Source of the DNA: Nitratidesulfovibrio sp.
GTDB taxonomy: Bacteria; Desulfobacterota; Desulfovibrionia; Desulfovibrionales; Desulfovibrionaceae
Assembly: GCF_040373385.1 (NCBI RefSeq)
Contig: NZ_JBDXXH010000001.1
Location: forward strand, 487,483-551,482
DNA length: 64,000 bases
Direction: 5' to 3'
Shown: positions 45,065 through 54,284 of the stretch, in pieces
How positions within the stretch are numbered: position 1 is the stretch's first letter
Layout: every line of letters starts with the position of its first letter
The notes under the pieces: model-generated
Told to the model about the DNA's origin: nothing
Database searches by the model: none
The model's input: only the letters and a program-made list of their open reading frames with translations
Program-made: the position numbers and the translations under genes

Positions 45065-45119
45065 CCAGGCAGGCCCAGGCAGGCCCAAGCAGGCCCAGGC
45101 AGGCCCAGACAGGCCCTGA
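45065..45119. repeat. 10-bp tandem repeat
   Basis: About five copies of a unit like CAGGCAGGCC lie between the MBL gene and the terminator. They are preceded by shorter ACACGCCAGAC-type repeats (45029-45063). The period does not match a CRISPR array. Confidence 0.85.
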
Positions 45120-45154
45120 CGGGGTGTGCTGTGCGGAACATCCTTCGCAAGATG

Positions 45155-45192
45155 AACGGGGCATGGCCGGGAGTTGCCGGCCATGCCCCGTG
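45155..45192. terminator. Convergent terminator hairpin
   Basis: A perfect 15-bp stem (ACGGGGCATGGCCGG / CCGGCCATGCCCCGT) between the plus-strand MBL gene and the minus-strand chemoreceptor gene. No strong T run on either side. Confidence 0.7.
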
Positions 45193-45218
45193 TGCATGCA
45201 AAGACGCAAGGTGGAGGG

Positions 45219-46871
45219 CTAGCGCTTGCCGCCGTCCATCTGCTGGATGATCGACCGCAGCCGCTGGGCCATCTGCGCCAGGGCGCGAACGGCCTCGCTG
45301 GCCGCCTCCATGCCCCGTGCCGATTCGCTGGCCACGTCGTTGACCTCGGTGACGGCCCGGCTGATCTGGTCCGACGCGGCGGACTGCTCTTCGCTGGCGG
45401 CGGCGATGGACTGCACCTGTCCGGCGGTGTTGTCCGCGAATTCCACGATGCGCCGCAGCGCCCCGCCGGATTCGTCGGCCAGCCCGGTGGCGTCGGCCAC
45501 GGCCTGGGTGGCCGTATCCATGTTGTTCACGTTGCGCTGGGCCGCCGTCTGGATGGCCGAGATGCGAGTTTCCACTTCCTTGGTGGCGTTGGTGGTCTTT
45601 TCGGCCAGCTTGCGCACCTCGTCGGCGACAACGGCAAAGCCGCGTCCGGCGTCACCGGCGCGGGCCGCCTCGATGGCGGCGTTCAGCGCCAGCAGGTTGG
45701 TCTGGTCGGCTATTTCGTTGATGACGTTGATGACCTCGCCGATGGATTCGGCATCGCGTCCCAGCGACTGCATGTCGGTGCGCAGGCGGGTGGCGATTTC
45801 GTGCACGCGCGATATGGACCGCCCGGCGTTTTCCACCACCTGCTCGCCCTTCTGGGCTTCTTCGCGGGTGGACCTGGAGGCGTCCGCGGCCAGGGTGGCG
45901 TTGCGGGCGATCTCCATGACCGTGGCGTTCATCTGGTCCATGGCGGTGGCCGTCTCGGCCATGCGGGCGCGCTGCACCTCGGCCCCGGCGGATACCTGCT
46001 GGGTCTGGGCGGCCAGTTCCTGCGAGGCGTCGGTAAGGTCGCCCACGATGGCGGCGGCCTCTGCGGCCACGCGGCGCATGGTATCCACCAGTGCATTCAC
46101 TTCCTGCTCACGCGCAGTGGCCGCCTGCATGGCGGCGTGGGCCTGCTCGGCCTGGTGGCGGGCCTCGTCGCCCTTGGCAGAGCAGTCGTTCAGGGTTTCC
46201 TTCAGCCTGCCGACCATGGCCGTCAGGTCGTCACGCAGCAGTCCGAACTCGCCCGCCATGCTGCCACTGGCCGTGGCGTCCAGCCTGCCTGCCGCCACCT
46301 CGCGCGAGAAGGCCTGCAACGCGGCCAGCGAACGGGTGATGCCCGTGATCACGGCCAGCACGAACAGGGTGATGAGCACGCCCATGCCCACCTCGATGAC
46401 CGTGTTCACCGTCTTGACCAGGTTCCCGATTTCGTCGGCCTTGTCTTCGTACGCCTTGCGAATGTCGGCCAGCGCCGGTTCCACGGCCCGCCCGGCCTGG
46501 ATCATGGCGTCGGTTTCGGCCACCGTGCGGAACACCTCGTCCAGCGAGGCGTTGTAGCGGGAAAGGGTGGAGCGGCCCTTGTCGCACATGGCGGCGTTGC
46601 CGGGGTCCGTTGTCGCGATGCGTTGCAGCAGCGAATCTGCGGTGCCGATGTGCTTGCGGGTCTTGTCGGCCCACTGCATTTCCTTGCGCATGAGAAAGTT
46701 CTTTTCCTGGCGGCGGGCCTGCAACAGCTCTGTGTTGGCGTCCACGGCCAGGGCGCGCAGCGCAAGGGCCCGTTCGACCCTGGCGGAGCCTACCCAACTG
46801 GCGGTCACGATGGCGGCCAGGGCTACGAGAACGGAAGCGAGCAGCAGATACAGCCTGGTCTTGATCCCCAT
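45219..46871 (-). CDS. Methyl-accepting chemotaxis protein
   Basis: A 550-residue chemoreceptor. Helix 1 (about residues 8-28) and helix 2 (about 160-180) bracket a small helical periplasmic domain (about 29-158) of the four-helix-bundle kind. A HAMP-like region and a long coiled-coil signalling domain follow, with the hairpin tip [20 protein letters not shown] and [16 protein letters not shown]. The gene is divergent from the sigma-54 activator and has a near-consensus sigma-54 promoter at 46962-46977 and an activator-type palindrome further upstream at 47082-47095, so it is probably controlled by that activator. The ligand is unknown. Confidence 0.95.
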   Translation of the reverse strand: MGIKTRLYLLLASVLVALAAIVTASWVGSARVERALALRALAVDANTELLQARRQEKNFLMRKEMQWADKTRKHIGTADSLLQRIATTDPGNAAMCDKGRSTLSRYNASLDEVFRTVAETDAMIQAGRAVEPALADIRKAYEDKADEIGNLVKTVNTVIEVGMGVLITLFVLAVITGITRSLAALQAFSREVAAGRLDATASGSMAGEFGLLRDDLTAMVGRLKETLNDCSAKGDEARHQAEQAHAAMQAATAREQEVNALVDTMRRVAAEAAAIVGDLTDASQELAAQTQQVSAGAEVQRARMAETATAMDQMNATVMEIARNATLAADASRSTREEAQKGEQVVENAGRSISRVHEIATRLRTDMQSLGRDAESIGEVINVINEIADQTNLLALNAAIEAARAGDAGRGFAVVADEVRKLAEKTTNATKEVETRISAIQTAAQRNVNNMDTATQAVADATGLADESGGALRRIVEFADNTAGQVQSIAAASEEQSAASDQISRAVTEVNDVASESARGMEAASEAVRALAQMAQRLRSIIQQMDGGKR

Positions 46872-46961
46872 GAAGGTGCTCCTCTTTAGGAAACGGCGAC
46901 GGCGGCGACACGGTCCCCTGCGGTGTGCGCACGCGTAACGTCGGTTCAGGGTCAGGGAAGC

Positions 46962-46977
46962 AGCAAGCTTCGTTCCA
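46962..46977 (-). promoter_or_regulatory. Sigma-54 promoter of the chemoreceptor gene
   Basis: Read on the minus strand the sequence is TGGAACGAAGCTTGCT, matching the consensus TGGCACG-N4-TTGCW at all but one fixed position. GG and GC have the obligatory spacing. It lies about 90 bp upstream of the ATG at 46871. Confidence 0.85.
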
Positions 46978-47081
46978 TAATTCACATGCAAATATTTTGT
47001 TTTTATTTCAGGTTGTTGTGCTGCCTGCGCAAGGTCTTTCTTGCTTCGCGCAGGGGAATGGGATAGCGCTGTGAAAAGTTT

Positions 47082-47095
47082 TGCAACGTTTTGCA
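47082..47095. promoter_or_regulatory. Activator-binding palindrome upstream of the chemoreceptor promoter
   Basis: TGCAACGTTTTGCA (reverse complement TGCAAAACGTTGCA) is an inverted repeat TGCAA-N4-TTGCA. Its centre is about 112 bp upstream of the -24 element at 46977, the usual range for a sigma-54 activator site. It is also 70-83 bp upstream of the activator gene itself, so autoregulation is possible. A second, weaker inverted repeat GTGCA-N6-TGCAC lies at 47105-47120. Confidence 0.7.
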
Positions 47096-47164
47096 CCGTA
47101 CGTAGTGCAGGCCGTTGCACGGTGCGACGGGCGAGCCGTGAACGGGCAGGGCAGGGGAGGGGGA

Positions 47165-48748
47165 ATGGCCGGAGGGACGACACAGGACATGGCCGCATCG
47201 CTGGGGCCGCTGCTGCAAGGGCTGTTTGACCAGCCGGTGGCGGCGCGCACCCTGCTGGACCGCATCCCCCTGCCGCTGGCGCTTGTTTCCGCCGAACGGC
47301 GGGTGGTTTTCCTGAACCAGGCGGCTTGCGCCCTTACGGCCATGTCGCGCGAGCGGGCACTGAACCTGCCGTGCCGCTACGTGTTCCGATGCAGCCTGTG
47401 CACCGGGGGCTGCCCGCTGGACGTGGTGGACAAGTCGCCAGCGGCCAGCGTGGCCCCGGTGGCGCGCGAGGCGGATATCGTCAACGCCGACCGGGCGCGC
47501 ATTCCCGTGCGGGTGACCTGCGGTGCCCTGACCGCCCCCGATGGCGGCAGGGTGGGGTATTTCGAGACACTGGAAGACCTGCGCCTGTTCCGCCCGGCAG
47601 AGGCCCGGCCCGAGTGGCCGCAGGGCTTTGGCGACATGCTGGGGCACAGCCCCGAGATGGAGCGGGTGTTCCGGCTGCTGCCGGGCATCGCCCAGACGGA
47701 TTCCTCGGTGCTGGTCACCGGAGAAACGGGCACCGGCAAGGACCTGTTGGCCGAGGCGCTGCACAATGCCTCCAACCGGGCCAAGGGGCCGTTCATCAAG
47801 GTGAACTGCGGCGCCCTGCCGGAAAGCCTGCTGGAATCGGAGCTGTTCGGCCACCAGAAGGGCGCCTTTACCGGTGCGTCGGAAAACAAGCCGGGTCGCT
47901 TCCGGTTGGCCCACAACGGCACGCTGTTCCTCACGGAAGTGGGCGACCTGCCCCTGCCGTTGCAGGTCAAGCTGCTGACCTTCCTGGACGACAAGATCAT
48001 CCACCCGCTGGGTTCCACGCGTGGGGTGCACGTGGACGTGCGCATCATGGCCGCCACCCATCGCGACCTGCGCCGCATGGTGCGCGAGGGGCGCTTTCGC
48101 GAGGACCTGTTGTACCGCCTGAACGTGGTGCGCTTTCATTTGCCGCCCCTGCGCGAGCGTGGCGACGACGTTGCCCTGTTTCTGGCGCACTACCTGAAAG
48201 TGTACGCGGGCATGTTCGGCAAGCGGCTGACCGGGTTCACTCCGGCGGCCGAACAGGTACTGTTGCAGCATGCCTACCCCGGTAACGTGCGGGAATTGCG
48301 AAATATCGTGGAGTACTGCGTCAACGTGTGCCAGGACACCCACGTGGACCTGCCGCACCTGCCCCGTTACCTGCTGGAGGAAAGCGGCGAGCCCGACGCC
48401 CCCGATGGCGGCGGCGGTGCTGCGAAGATGGCGCGGGAGCACACCGGGCACTCCGGGCACACGGGACGGAGCGGGCAGCACGACCACGGGGGCTTGCCGG
48501 TGAGTGGCGGCATGTCGGGCAGGGCAGGCAACGCAGGTGCTGGCGCCGGGCCACCTGCCCGTGCCGACGAGGGCGCACCACCCGCCGGTGTGCCCCATGG
48601 TGATGCCACGTGGGCCGAGGCGGAGCGCCGCCTGATCATGGAGGCACTGGTGCGGGCGCGCGGGCGGCGCGGCGCGGCGGCCAGTGAGTTGGGCTGGGCG
48701 CGAACCACATTGTGGCGCAAGATGCGCCAGTACGGGTTGGACCAATGA
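47165..48748 (+). CDS. Sigma-54-dependent activator with cysteine-cluster PAS domain
   Basis: A 527-residue enhancer-binding protein. The N-terminal PAS domain (about 30-150) contains Cys70, Cys76, Cys79 and Cys83, a cluster that could bind an Fe-S centre or sense redox. The AAA+ domain (about 158-400) has [14 protein letters not shown] for sigma-54 contact, and [20 protein letters not shown] long Gly/His-rich linker (about 405-475) leads to a Fis-type helix-turn-helix ([20 protein letters not shown]). There is no receiver, so it is probably controlled by its own PAS domain. ATG 47165 follows a strong purine-rich site. Two sigma-54 promoters with matching upstream palindromes flank it. Confidence 0.93.
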   Translation: MAGGTTQDMAASLGPLLQGLFDQPVAARTLLDRIPLPLALVSAERRVVFLNQAACALTAMSRERALNLPCRYVFRCSLCTGGCPLDVVDKSPAASVAPVAREADIVNADRARIPVRVTCGALTAPDGGRVGYFETLEDLRLFRPAEARPEWPQGFGDMLGHSPEMERVFRLLPGIAQTDSSVLVTGETGTGKDLLAEALHNASNRAKGPFIKVNCGALPESLLESELFGHQKGAFTGASENKPGRFRLAHNGTLFLTEVGDLPLPLQVKLLTFLDDKIIHPLGSTRGVHVDVRIMAATHRDLRRMVREGRFREDLLYRLNVVRFHLPPLRERGDDVALFLAHYLKVYAGMFGKRLTGFTPAAEQVLLQHAYPGNVRELRNIVEYCVNVCQDTHVDLPHLPRYLLEESGEPDAPDGGGGAAKMAREHTGHSGHTGRSGQHDHGGLPVSGGMSGRAGNAGAGAGPPARADEGAPPAGVPHGDATWAEAERRLIMEALVRARGRRGAAASELGWARTTLWRKMRQYGLDQ

Positions 48749-49140
48749 ACAGCAGCGAGAACGGTACGGTGCCGTCCGGGACGGCCAGGCAGGAGGGCGG
48801 CGTGCGCGGCAACGTGCTGGTGGCCCTGCACCGCGATGCGGTGGCGCCCCGGTTCGACCGGGCCACAGAGGCGTGGCTGGGCCGCATCGACAGCGAGGGC
48901 GGGCTGGCGCGGTCGCGCACCATGGTGCTGGCCAAGGCATCGGCAGAGGAACTGTGCCGGATCATCCTGACGGAGAACGTCGCCATCGTGGTGTGTTGCG
49001 GCATAGAACAGGAATTCTACGACTACCTTACCTGGAAGCGCATCACCGTGCTGGATGGCGTGGTGGGGGGGCGCGATGCGGTCATCGGGGCGTTGCTGGC
49101 CGGTACGCTGAAGGCCGACGCCGTGCTGGGCGGCGTGTAG
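48745..49140 (+). CDS. NifX/NifB-C-like (dinitrogenase Fe-Mo cofactor family) protein
   Basis: A 131-residue protein. After a polar 20-residue start the sequence NVLVALHRDAVAPRFDRATE matches the opening of the dinitrogenase iron-molybdenum-cofactor biosynthesis family (NifX, NafY C-terminus, NifB C-terminus), followed by IVVCCGIEQEFYDYLTWKR and DGVVGGRDAVIGALLAGTLK. Such domains bind Fe-S or FeMo-type clusters; small stand-alone members are common in anaerobes with unknown function. Two adjacent Cys (IVVCCG) could ligate a cluster. It overlaps the activator gene by ATGA, so it may modulate it, for example by delivering a cluster to the PAS domain (inference). Confidence 0.78.
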   Translation: MNSSENGTVPSGTARQEGGVRGNVLVALHRDAVAPRFDRATEAWLGRIDSEGGLARSRTMVLAKASAEELCRIILTENVAIVVCCGIEQEFYDYLTWKRITVLDGVVGGRDAVIGALLAGTLKADAVLGGV

Positions 49141-49391
49141 CGGGTTGCCGCGCCCCCTGGGCCTCAACCGTCGGGGGGGGGGCGTTTGCCGTTGGTGGGC
49201 AGGCGTTGATATTTTCCATTCCCGCGCGGGCATTCAGCCTGCCTTGTTCTCTCTTTCCTTTCTTCTTTCTTTGCGTGCCTGCATTCCGGGCGTCCGCGGG
49301 TGCCGGACCGGGGTGGGCGCGCCGTGTGCCCTGTTTGGGCTGGACCGTTCCGTGCCGCTTCAAATCCCTCCTCTTTGTTCCGTTATTTGCG

Positions 49392-49407
49392 ATGCAAAAT
49401 GTTGCAT
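49392..49407. promoter_or_regulatory. Activator-binding palindrome upstream of the pseudo-receiver promoter
   Basis: ATGCAAAATGTTGCAT is an inverted repeat ATGCAA-N4-TTGCAT. The core TGCAAAATGTTGCA differs at one position from the site at 47082-47095. Its centre is about 112 bp upstream of the -24 element at 49512. Confidence 0.75.
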
Positions 49408-49511
49408 TATGATGCGCGGGATGCGTGTTGTCGTATCTGGAAGCGACGACACGGCGTGGGGGAACAGTGCGCCCATACGTCAACATGCCGCAACCATGAG
49501 GTAACTATTGC

Positions 49512-49527
49512 TGGAACGGACATTGCT
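49512..49527 (+). promoter_or_regulatory. Sigma-54 promoter of the pseudo-receiver gene
   Basis: TGGAACGGACATTGCT matches TGGCACG-N4-TTGCW at all but one fixed position. It shares TGGAACG with the promoter at 46962-46977. It lies 194 bp upstream of the ATG at 49721; the intervening leader contains only a 43-codon frame beginning at 49528, too close to the promoter to be translated. Confidence 0.85.
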
Positions 49528-49720
49528 ATGAATTTCACGAGGCGGGCCGTCAGCGCGTGCGGGTACTGCCTTCGGATTTCCATCCCCGCCTGCGGCTGCG
49601 CCCGGGATACGCGCCGCGATCGTCCCTGTGATCCGGACGCCGTACCCCGGACGGGATGACGGGCAAACGCGACAACAGGCCAACGCACCAACGGGATAAC
49701 GAGACAGTGGGCGGTGCACC

Positions 49721-50149
49721 ATGTGGATGACCTCGGTGCTGGTATTCGATACCGATACGTCCTTCGCCCGGCACGTGGCCGAATTGCTGGGCGGCGGTGG
49801 CAGCGCCTGCGTGGTGGCGGCCGAGCCGGACGATGCCCGCCGCCTGCTGGCCACAGGCGGCTTCAGCGTGTTCCTGTTCGGCTGCGCCGAAGGGCCGCCC
49901 TGTCCGTTGGGGCTGCTGGATTCGGCGCGGCGGCTGGCCCCGCACATGGGGGTGATCCTGATGGTCCGTCCCGCCCAGGTGCGGCTGTCCATCCAGTGCA
50001 TGAAGCGCGGCATCGACGATGACATCCTGATCCCCTTCGACATGGATTCCATGTTGCGCAAGGTGGCATCGGTGGCGCAGCGTCGCCGTCTGGCTCCCTC
50101 GTCACTGGTGGCGGGACATGGTGCGCCAGACTCGCGGGATGCGTCCTGA
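49721..50149 (+). CDS. Degenerate receiver-domain protein (pseudo-receiver)
   Basis: A 142-residue protein with the alpha/beta rhythm of a CheY-type receiver: VLVFDTDTSFARHVAELL for the first strand and acidic pair, VFLFGCAEG at the strand that should hold the phospho-Asp, VILMVRP near the Thr position and ILIPFDMDSMLRKV where Lys-Pro is expected. Both the phospho-Asp and the Lys are replaced, so it is probably not phosphorylated in the standard way. It has no output domain. It is driven by the sigma-54 promoter at 49512 and belongs to the regulon of the nearby activator. ATG 49727 is an alternative start. Confidence 0.7.
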   Translation: MWMTSVLVFDTDTSFARHVAELLGGGGSACVVAAEPDDARRLLATGGFSVFLFGCAEGPPCPLGLLDSARRLAPHMGVILMVRPAQVRLSIQCMKRGIDDDILIPFDMDSMLRKVASVAQRRRLAPSSLVAGHGAPDSRDAS

Positions 50150-50356
50150 TTGTGCGATGCGCGCTGCCGTACCGCTCCGGCAAAGGCAGGCGCGCCGGGG
50201 AGTGCTGGTGCGTTGCTGCCATGGCTTGGTGCGAATGCACCGGCATGTTGCGGTGTGCTGGCCGGATGCCGATGCGTTGCCGCAGGGATGGCACTGCGGT
50301 GTATAAAGGTATAGGCTCGCGGATGGTGACGGAGAGGCATCTTCCTTTGCATTCGC

Positions 50357-50385
50357 TTGCGTCTGCGAAGCTGGCGGCGTAGGAT
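50357..50385 (+). promoter_or_regulatory. Sigma-70-like promoter
   Basis: TTGCGT and TAGGAT are separated by 17 bp. A short inverted repeat GATGCAG / CTGCATC (50383-50400) overlaps the expected start of transcription. The coding start of the next gene is 45 bp downstream. Confidence 0.55.
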
Positions 50386-50430
50386 GCAGCGCCCTGCATC
50401 GTCGTGCAGCACAGGAGAACGCAACGAAAT

Positions 50431-50739
50431 ATGAACCCTCGTGTACTTGCGGACCTTAGGAAATTTCTGAAAGTTGCCGATCATGCTCCTGGCCGGTTGC
50501 GGCTCAAGGTGGACCTTGCCCTCCTTCGGCATCCGGCCGCCGCGCAACTGCGCGCCCTGACGCCCGAAACGTGGCCGGGACTGCGCGGGACACGGTTTGA
50601 CGTGTTCACCTCCACGCTCACGCTGGACTACGATCCGGCGGTACTGCCGGGTGAACTGTTTGAAGAATTGCTGGCGGCGCCCGACGATGAGCGGGCCGTG
50701 CAACTTGCGGCCAGGCTGTGCGGCACCACGCCAGCCTGA
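50431..50739 (+). CDS. Small HMA-like protein
   Basis: A 102-residue protein. The segment DHAPGRLRLKVDLALLRHP followed by a GTRFDVFTSTLTLDYDP strand and LPGELFEELLAAPDDE recalls HMA-type (ferredoxin-like, PF19991-style) domains near metal transporters and magnetosome or microcompartment genes. The metal-binding CxxC of true heavy-metal domains is absent; the only Cys is near the C-terminus. The start at 50431 has AGGAGA about 11 bases upstream. Function unknown. Confidence 0.65.
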   Translation: MNPRVLADLRKFLKVADHAPGRLRLKVDLALLRHPAAAQLRALTPETWPGLRGTRFDVFTSTLTLDYDPAVLPGELFEELLAAPDDERAVQLAARLCGTTPA

Positions 50740-50966
50740 CGGCAACGCTGAAAATCATGTCGCGCTTGCGGGGGCATGGCTAGGCTGGTCAGGCAGCATG
50801 GTGCCGCCTGGGCAGAACGGGGTAGGTTGGATTGCAATGGGCCGGATGGGGCATCGCCGTGTCCCGACGCGTCCCGAAGCGTCCGCCGACGCATCTTCCG
50901 GATGCGGCGGGAGGGTGCATTCGGCCGGACGCGTACGGACGGCCCCGGCCCGGCGGCGCTCGGGTT

Positions 50967-50983
50967 GGTTGGTACGGCCAACC
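50967..50983. promoter_or_regulatory. Inverted repeat upstream of the second chemoreceptor
   Basis: GGTTGG-N5-CCAACC, 41 bp upstream of the ATG at 51024. The arrangement suits an operator or a short leader hairpin. The rest of the 50740-51023 spacer shows no gene. Confidence 0.45.
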
Positions 50984-51023
50984 TGTGATGTCGTGACGTC
51001 AACGTTCCGGACGGGAGAAACAC

Positions 51024-53003
51024 ATGACGCTCGCCAAAAAGCTGATTCTGGGTTTCGGCCTTGTGCTCGTGCTGCTGGTTGCAATGGGGGGCATTTCCTA
51101 CAAGGCGCTTACCGACGCAACGACGGGATTCAACGATTACCGGCGCACGGCACGCGGTTCGCTCATGAGCGGGGGCATTATGGCCGACATGCTCAAGATG
51201 CGCCTGGGTGTGCTCAGCTACATGAATACCTCGTCCGAGGCCGCGTTGCGTTCCTATGAAGAAGGTCGCTCGGATCTGGCCAAAGGCTTGGACGAGGCCG
51301 ACAAGAGTATGAAGAATCCCGAGCGGCGCAAACACCTTGAATCCGTCGTCGCGTCGTACAAGGAATACGGCGCTGCCATGGATGAACTGCGCAAGCAGAC
51401 TGCGGCCCGCACGGTTGAGGCAGACCGCATGGGTCAGCTTGGACCGCAGATCATGGACGTTGGCAGGCGTGCGGCAGACGCGGCCGAACGCGAGGGCGAC
51501 CTGGCGGGCAGGGGCAAGGTGGAAGAGGCGCTGCGCCTCGTCCTTGAGGCCCGTGTGCCCATTGCCCGGCTGCTGCATGACGCCGACCGCAAATGGTACG
51601 ATCAGGGCAAGGCGGCGCTGTCCAATGCGGCCAGTGCGATTGGTCGTTTGCAGGCCGATCTGCGCGGGCCGGGGGCACGTGAGACCGCACGCGAAATGCA
51701 GGCCCTGTTCAGCCAGTACATGGCCGCCTTCGAGCCCATGGTTCAGGCCGGATTCCAGCGCGAGGAACTCTACACCAACCGTCTTGGCAAGCTCGGCCCG
51801 GCCATCGCTCAGGCCTGCGATGCCATCCAGAGCAGCTATGAGTCGGAACAGCGCGAAATCGGCCCGCGCGTGCAGGCATCCAACGATCAGGCCCAGATGC
51901 TGACCGGGGCCATTGCCCTGGCGGCGGTGCTGGCGGGCGTGGCCATTGCATGGCTGCTGATCCGGGTGGTCATGGCTCAGTTGGGCGCGGACCCCGCGGC
52001 CCTTGCCGCCATCACCCGGCGCATCGCGGCGGGCGACCTGGACGTGTCGTTCGACGCGGCCAGCGGCAAGCTGCGCGGCGTGTACGCCGACATGAAGGAC
52101 ATGACGGACGGCCTTGTCTCGGTGATCACCGAGGTGCGCTCCGGCGCCGAAAACGTGGCCTCCGGCAGCGAGGAACTTTCCGCCTCGGCCGAAACCCTGT
52201 CGCAGGGGGCCACCGAGCAGGCGGCGTCGATTGAAGAGATATCCTCGTCCATGGAAGAAATGGCGGCCAACATCCGCCAGAACATGGAAAACGCCCGCCA
52301 GACGGAAACCATTGCCATGCAGGCCGCCACCGATGCGGAAGGCGGCGGCAAGGCCGTGGGCGACACCGTGGGCGCCATGCGCGAAATCGCGGCCAAGATT
52401 TCCATCATCGAGGAAATCGCCCGCCAGACCAACCTGCTGGCGCTGAACGCCGCCATCGAGGCGGCCCGCGCCGGTGAACACGGCAAGGGCTTTGCCGTGG
52501 TGGCCGCCGAAGTGCGCAAGCTGGCCGAACGCAGCGGCCAGGCCGCCGCCGAGATCAGCGAACTGTCGTCGTCCAGTGTGGCCGTGGCCGAGCATGCCGG
52601 CGAAATGCTGACCAAGATGGTGCCGGGCATCCGCCGCACCGCCGAACTGGTGCAGGAAATCGCCGCCGCCAGCAACGAGCAGAACGTGGGCGCGGAACAG
52701 GTCAACAAGGCCATTGCCCAACTCGACCAGGTCATCCAGCAGAACGCCTCCGCCTCGGAAGAAATGGCCTCCACGTCCGAAGAACTCTCCAGCCAGGCCG
52801 AGCAGTTGCAGGCCACCGTCTCGCGCTTCCGCGTGGCGGCGCTGGACGACGGAATGGCGCGCACGCCGCGCCGGGCGCAGCCCAAGGTGGCGCCCCGTGC
52901 CGTTGCGGGCCAGACGCCACGCAAGGCGGTGCCCGGCAAGGGCGGCAACATCGCGCTGGACATGGATTCCGATGCGGATGACAGTGAGTTCGAGCGCTTC
53001 TAG
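51024..53003 (+). CDS. Methyl-accepting chemotaxis protein with long helical sensor
   Basis: A 659-residue chemoreceptor. Helix 1 is at about residues 8-28 and helix 2 at about 293-313; the periplasmic part between them (about 265 residues) is nearly all helical and of a size typical of helical bimodular (HBM) sensors. The cytoplasmic part has a HAMP-like region and the signalling tip [20 protein letters not shown] with [16 protein letters not shown]. The C-terminal 60 residues are basic then acidic (ending [10 protein letters not shown]). GGGAGA precedes the ATG. It is followed 24 bp later by a cheW gene, so receptor and coupling protein are co-expressed. The ligand is unknown; HBM sensors often bind organic acids. 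Confidence 0.95.
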   Translation: MTLAKKLILGFGLVLVLLVAMGGISYKALTDATTGFNDYRRTARGSLMSGGIMADMLKMRLGVLSYMNTSSEAALRSYEEGRSDLAKGLDEADKSMKNPERRKHLESVVASYKEYGAAMDELRKQTAARTVEADRMGQLGPQIMDVGRRAADAAEREGDLAGRGKVEEALRLVLEARVPIARLLHDADRKWYDQGKAALSNAASAIGRLQADLRGPGARETAREMQALFSQYMAAFEPMVQAGFQREELYTNRLGKLGPAIAQACDAIQSSYESEQREIGPRVQASNDQAQMLTGAIALAAVLAGVAIAWLLIRVVMAQLGADPAALAAITRRIAAGDLDVSFDAASGKLRGVYADMKDMTDGLVSVITEVRSGAENVASGSEELSASAETLSQGATEQAASIEEISSSMEEMAANIRQNMENARQTETIAMQAATDAEGGGKAVGDTVGAMREIAAKISIIEEIARQTNLLALNAAIEAARAGEHGKGFAVVAAEVRKLAERSGQAAAEISELSSSSVAVAEHAGEMLTKMVPGIRRTAELVQEIAAASNEQNVGAEQVNKAIAQLDQVIQQNASASEEMASTSEELSSQAEQLQATVSRFRVAALDDGMARTPRRAQPKVAPRAVAGQTPRKAVPGKGGNIALDMDSDADDSEFERF

Positions 53004-53027
53004 CGCCGGTCAGCTTCGGGAGGCAGC

Positions 53028-53567
53028 ATGTACGAGACCAGCCAGTATCTGACCTTCACCCTGGGCGAAGAAGTGTTCGCGCTGGACATCAGCACCGTGC
53101 GCGAGGTGCTTGAACTGACCGCCATCACGCGCATACCCCGCACGCCGGAGTTCATGCGCGGGGTCATCAACCTGCGCGGACGCGCCGTGCCCGTGCTGGA
53201 GTTGCGCCGCAAGTTCGGCATGGAACCGGTAACCGACACCGTGAACACCTGCATCATCATCGTGGAGGCCGAACTCGAGGGCGAGGCCGCCGTGATAGGC
53301 ACGCTGGTGGATTCGGTGCGCGAGGTCATCGAGATTCCGTCCGACGCCATAGAGCCCGCCCCGCGCATGGGCACCGCCGTGCGGCAGGACTTCATCAAGG
53401 GCATGGGCCATCGCAATGACGGCTTCGTGATCATTCTGGACGGCAACCGCATCTTCTCGGTGGAGGAACTTGCCGCCACCGGGGCCGCCATCGGCAACGT
53501 GCCGCTGGCGGGCGACGGCGGCATGCCCGCCGCCGCGTCGGTGGGCGGCGAGGGCGCGCCCGCGTAA
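53028..53567 (+). CDS. cheW: Chemotaxis coupling protein CheW
   Basis: A 179-residue CheW-domain protein that links receptors to the CheA kinase. The beta-barrel core is recognised by YLTFTLGEEVFALDISTVRE, GVINLRGRAVPVLELRRKFG and GTLVDSVREVIEIP, ending with GFVIILDGNRIFSVEEL. The last 30 residues are an Ala/Gly-rich tail. It lies 24 bp after the chemoreceptor gene with GGGAGG before its ATG, and a strong terminator follows, so the two genes form one operon. Confidence 0.95.
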   Translation: MYETSQYLTFTLGEEVFALDISTVREVLELTAITRIPRTPEFMRGVINLRGRAVPVLELRRKFGMEPVTDTVNTCIIIVEAELEGEAAVIGTLVDSVREVIEIPSDAIEPAPRMGTAVRQDFIKGMGHRNDGFVIILDGNRIFSVEELAATGAAIGNVPLAGDGGMPAAASVGGEGAPA

Positions 53568-53598
53568 CACGCGGACACGCCGCACACACAGCTTGCAC

Positions 53599-53630
53599 AA
53601 CGGGCCGGGCGCATGCGTCCGGCCCGTTTT
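53599..53630 (+). terminator. Intrinsic terminator of the chemoreceptor-cheW operon
   Basis: Arms AACGGGCCGG / CCGGCCCGTT, an inner GCGCATGCGT palindrome, then TTTT. Confidence 0.92.
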
Positions 53631-53649
53631 CGCGCCGTGCCGCCGGACC

Positions 53650-53678
53650 TTGCATCGCCCCGGTGTTCCGGGTAGCCT
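53650..53678 (+). promoter_or_regulatory. Sigma-70-like promoter of the metal repressor gene
   Basis: TTGCAT and TAGCCT are separated by 17 bp, about 90 bp upstream of the GTG at 53767. Confidence 0.4.
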
Positions 53679-53766
53679 TGCTGGCATTGGCCGTTGCCCG
53701 CCGCGATTCCTTGCGTTGTGGCCCGGCCCGCAACGGGCGGCATGCCGCCGCAGGAGTCCACACCCG

Positions 53767-54261
53767 GTGAGCGCCCCAGACGCAACAGACGCCACGCAAT
53801 CCGCCAGCCCCGGTGCCGCGACCCGCTCCGGGAACTCCCGTGTCCGCAAGGCCGAATGCGCGCCCGGTAGGGCCGCTGCATCGGACAGGGACAACCTTGA
53901 CCTTGCCGAGACCCCGGTGTGCCAGCAGCACTGCGAGCACGCCGACGTCATCGCGCGGGTGCGCGCCCGCATGGCCCCGGACGAGGACATGGCCGAACTT
54001 GCCGCCACCTTCCGGCTGCTCGGCGACCGCACCAGGGTGCGCATTCTCGAGGCGCTGACCGGTGACGAGTTGTGCGTGTGCGACCTGGCCGCCGTGGTGG
54101 GGCACAGCCAGTCCGCCGTTTCGCACCAGTTGCGCCTGTTGCGCGCGGCCAAGCTGGTGCGGGTGCGCCGCGACGGCAAGAACGCCTTCTACTCCCTTGA
54201 CGACGACCACGTGCGGCACCTGTTCCGTCAGGCGCTGGACCACGTGCAGGAAAGCCGCTGA
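53767..54261 (+). CDS. ArsR/SmtB-family metal repressor of CadC type
   Basis: A 164-residue winged-helix repressor. A 45-residue Ala/Ser-rich extension precedes VCQQHCEH (Cys52, Cys56). The metal helix reads ELCVCDLA (Cys103, Cys105), and the recognition helix is VVGHSQSAVSHQLRLLRAAKLV. The pattern C-x3-C followed after 47 residues by C-x-C equals that of Staphylococcus CadC (Cys7, Cys11, Cys58, Cys60), which senses cadmium, lead and zinc. Metal binding releases the protein from DNA in that family. GTG 53767 is chosen because GCAGGAG lies upstream and no ATG fits. No metal-efflux ATPase is adjacent; the next gene is a DUF3124 protein. Confidence 0.88.
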   Translation: MSAPDATDATQSASPGAATRSGNSRVRKAECAPGRAAASDRDNLDLAETPVCQQHCEHADVIARVRARMAPDEDMAELAATFRLLGDRTRVRILEALTGDELCVCDLAAVVGHSQSAVSHQLRLLRAAKLVRVRRDGKNAFYSLDDDHVRHLFRQALDHVQESR

Positions 54262-54284
54262 CCGGCGGCGCAAGGAGCGTTTTC

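Noticed and set aside
45065-45119. Possible CRISPR array
   Set aside because: The period is only 10 bp with no spacers; it is a simple tandem repeat. The same applies to 59451-59520 and 63929-64000.
49528-49659. A 43-codon frame starting one base after the sigma-54 promoter
   Set aside because: The ATG lies at or before the expected transcription start, so it could not be translated from that promoter.
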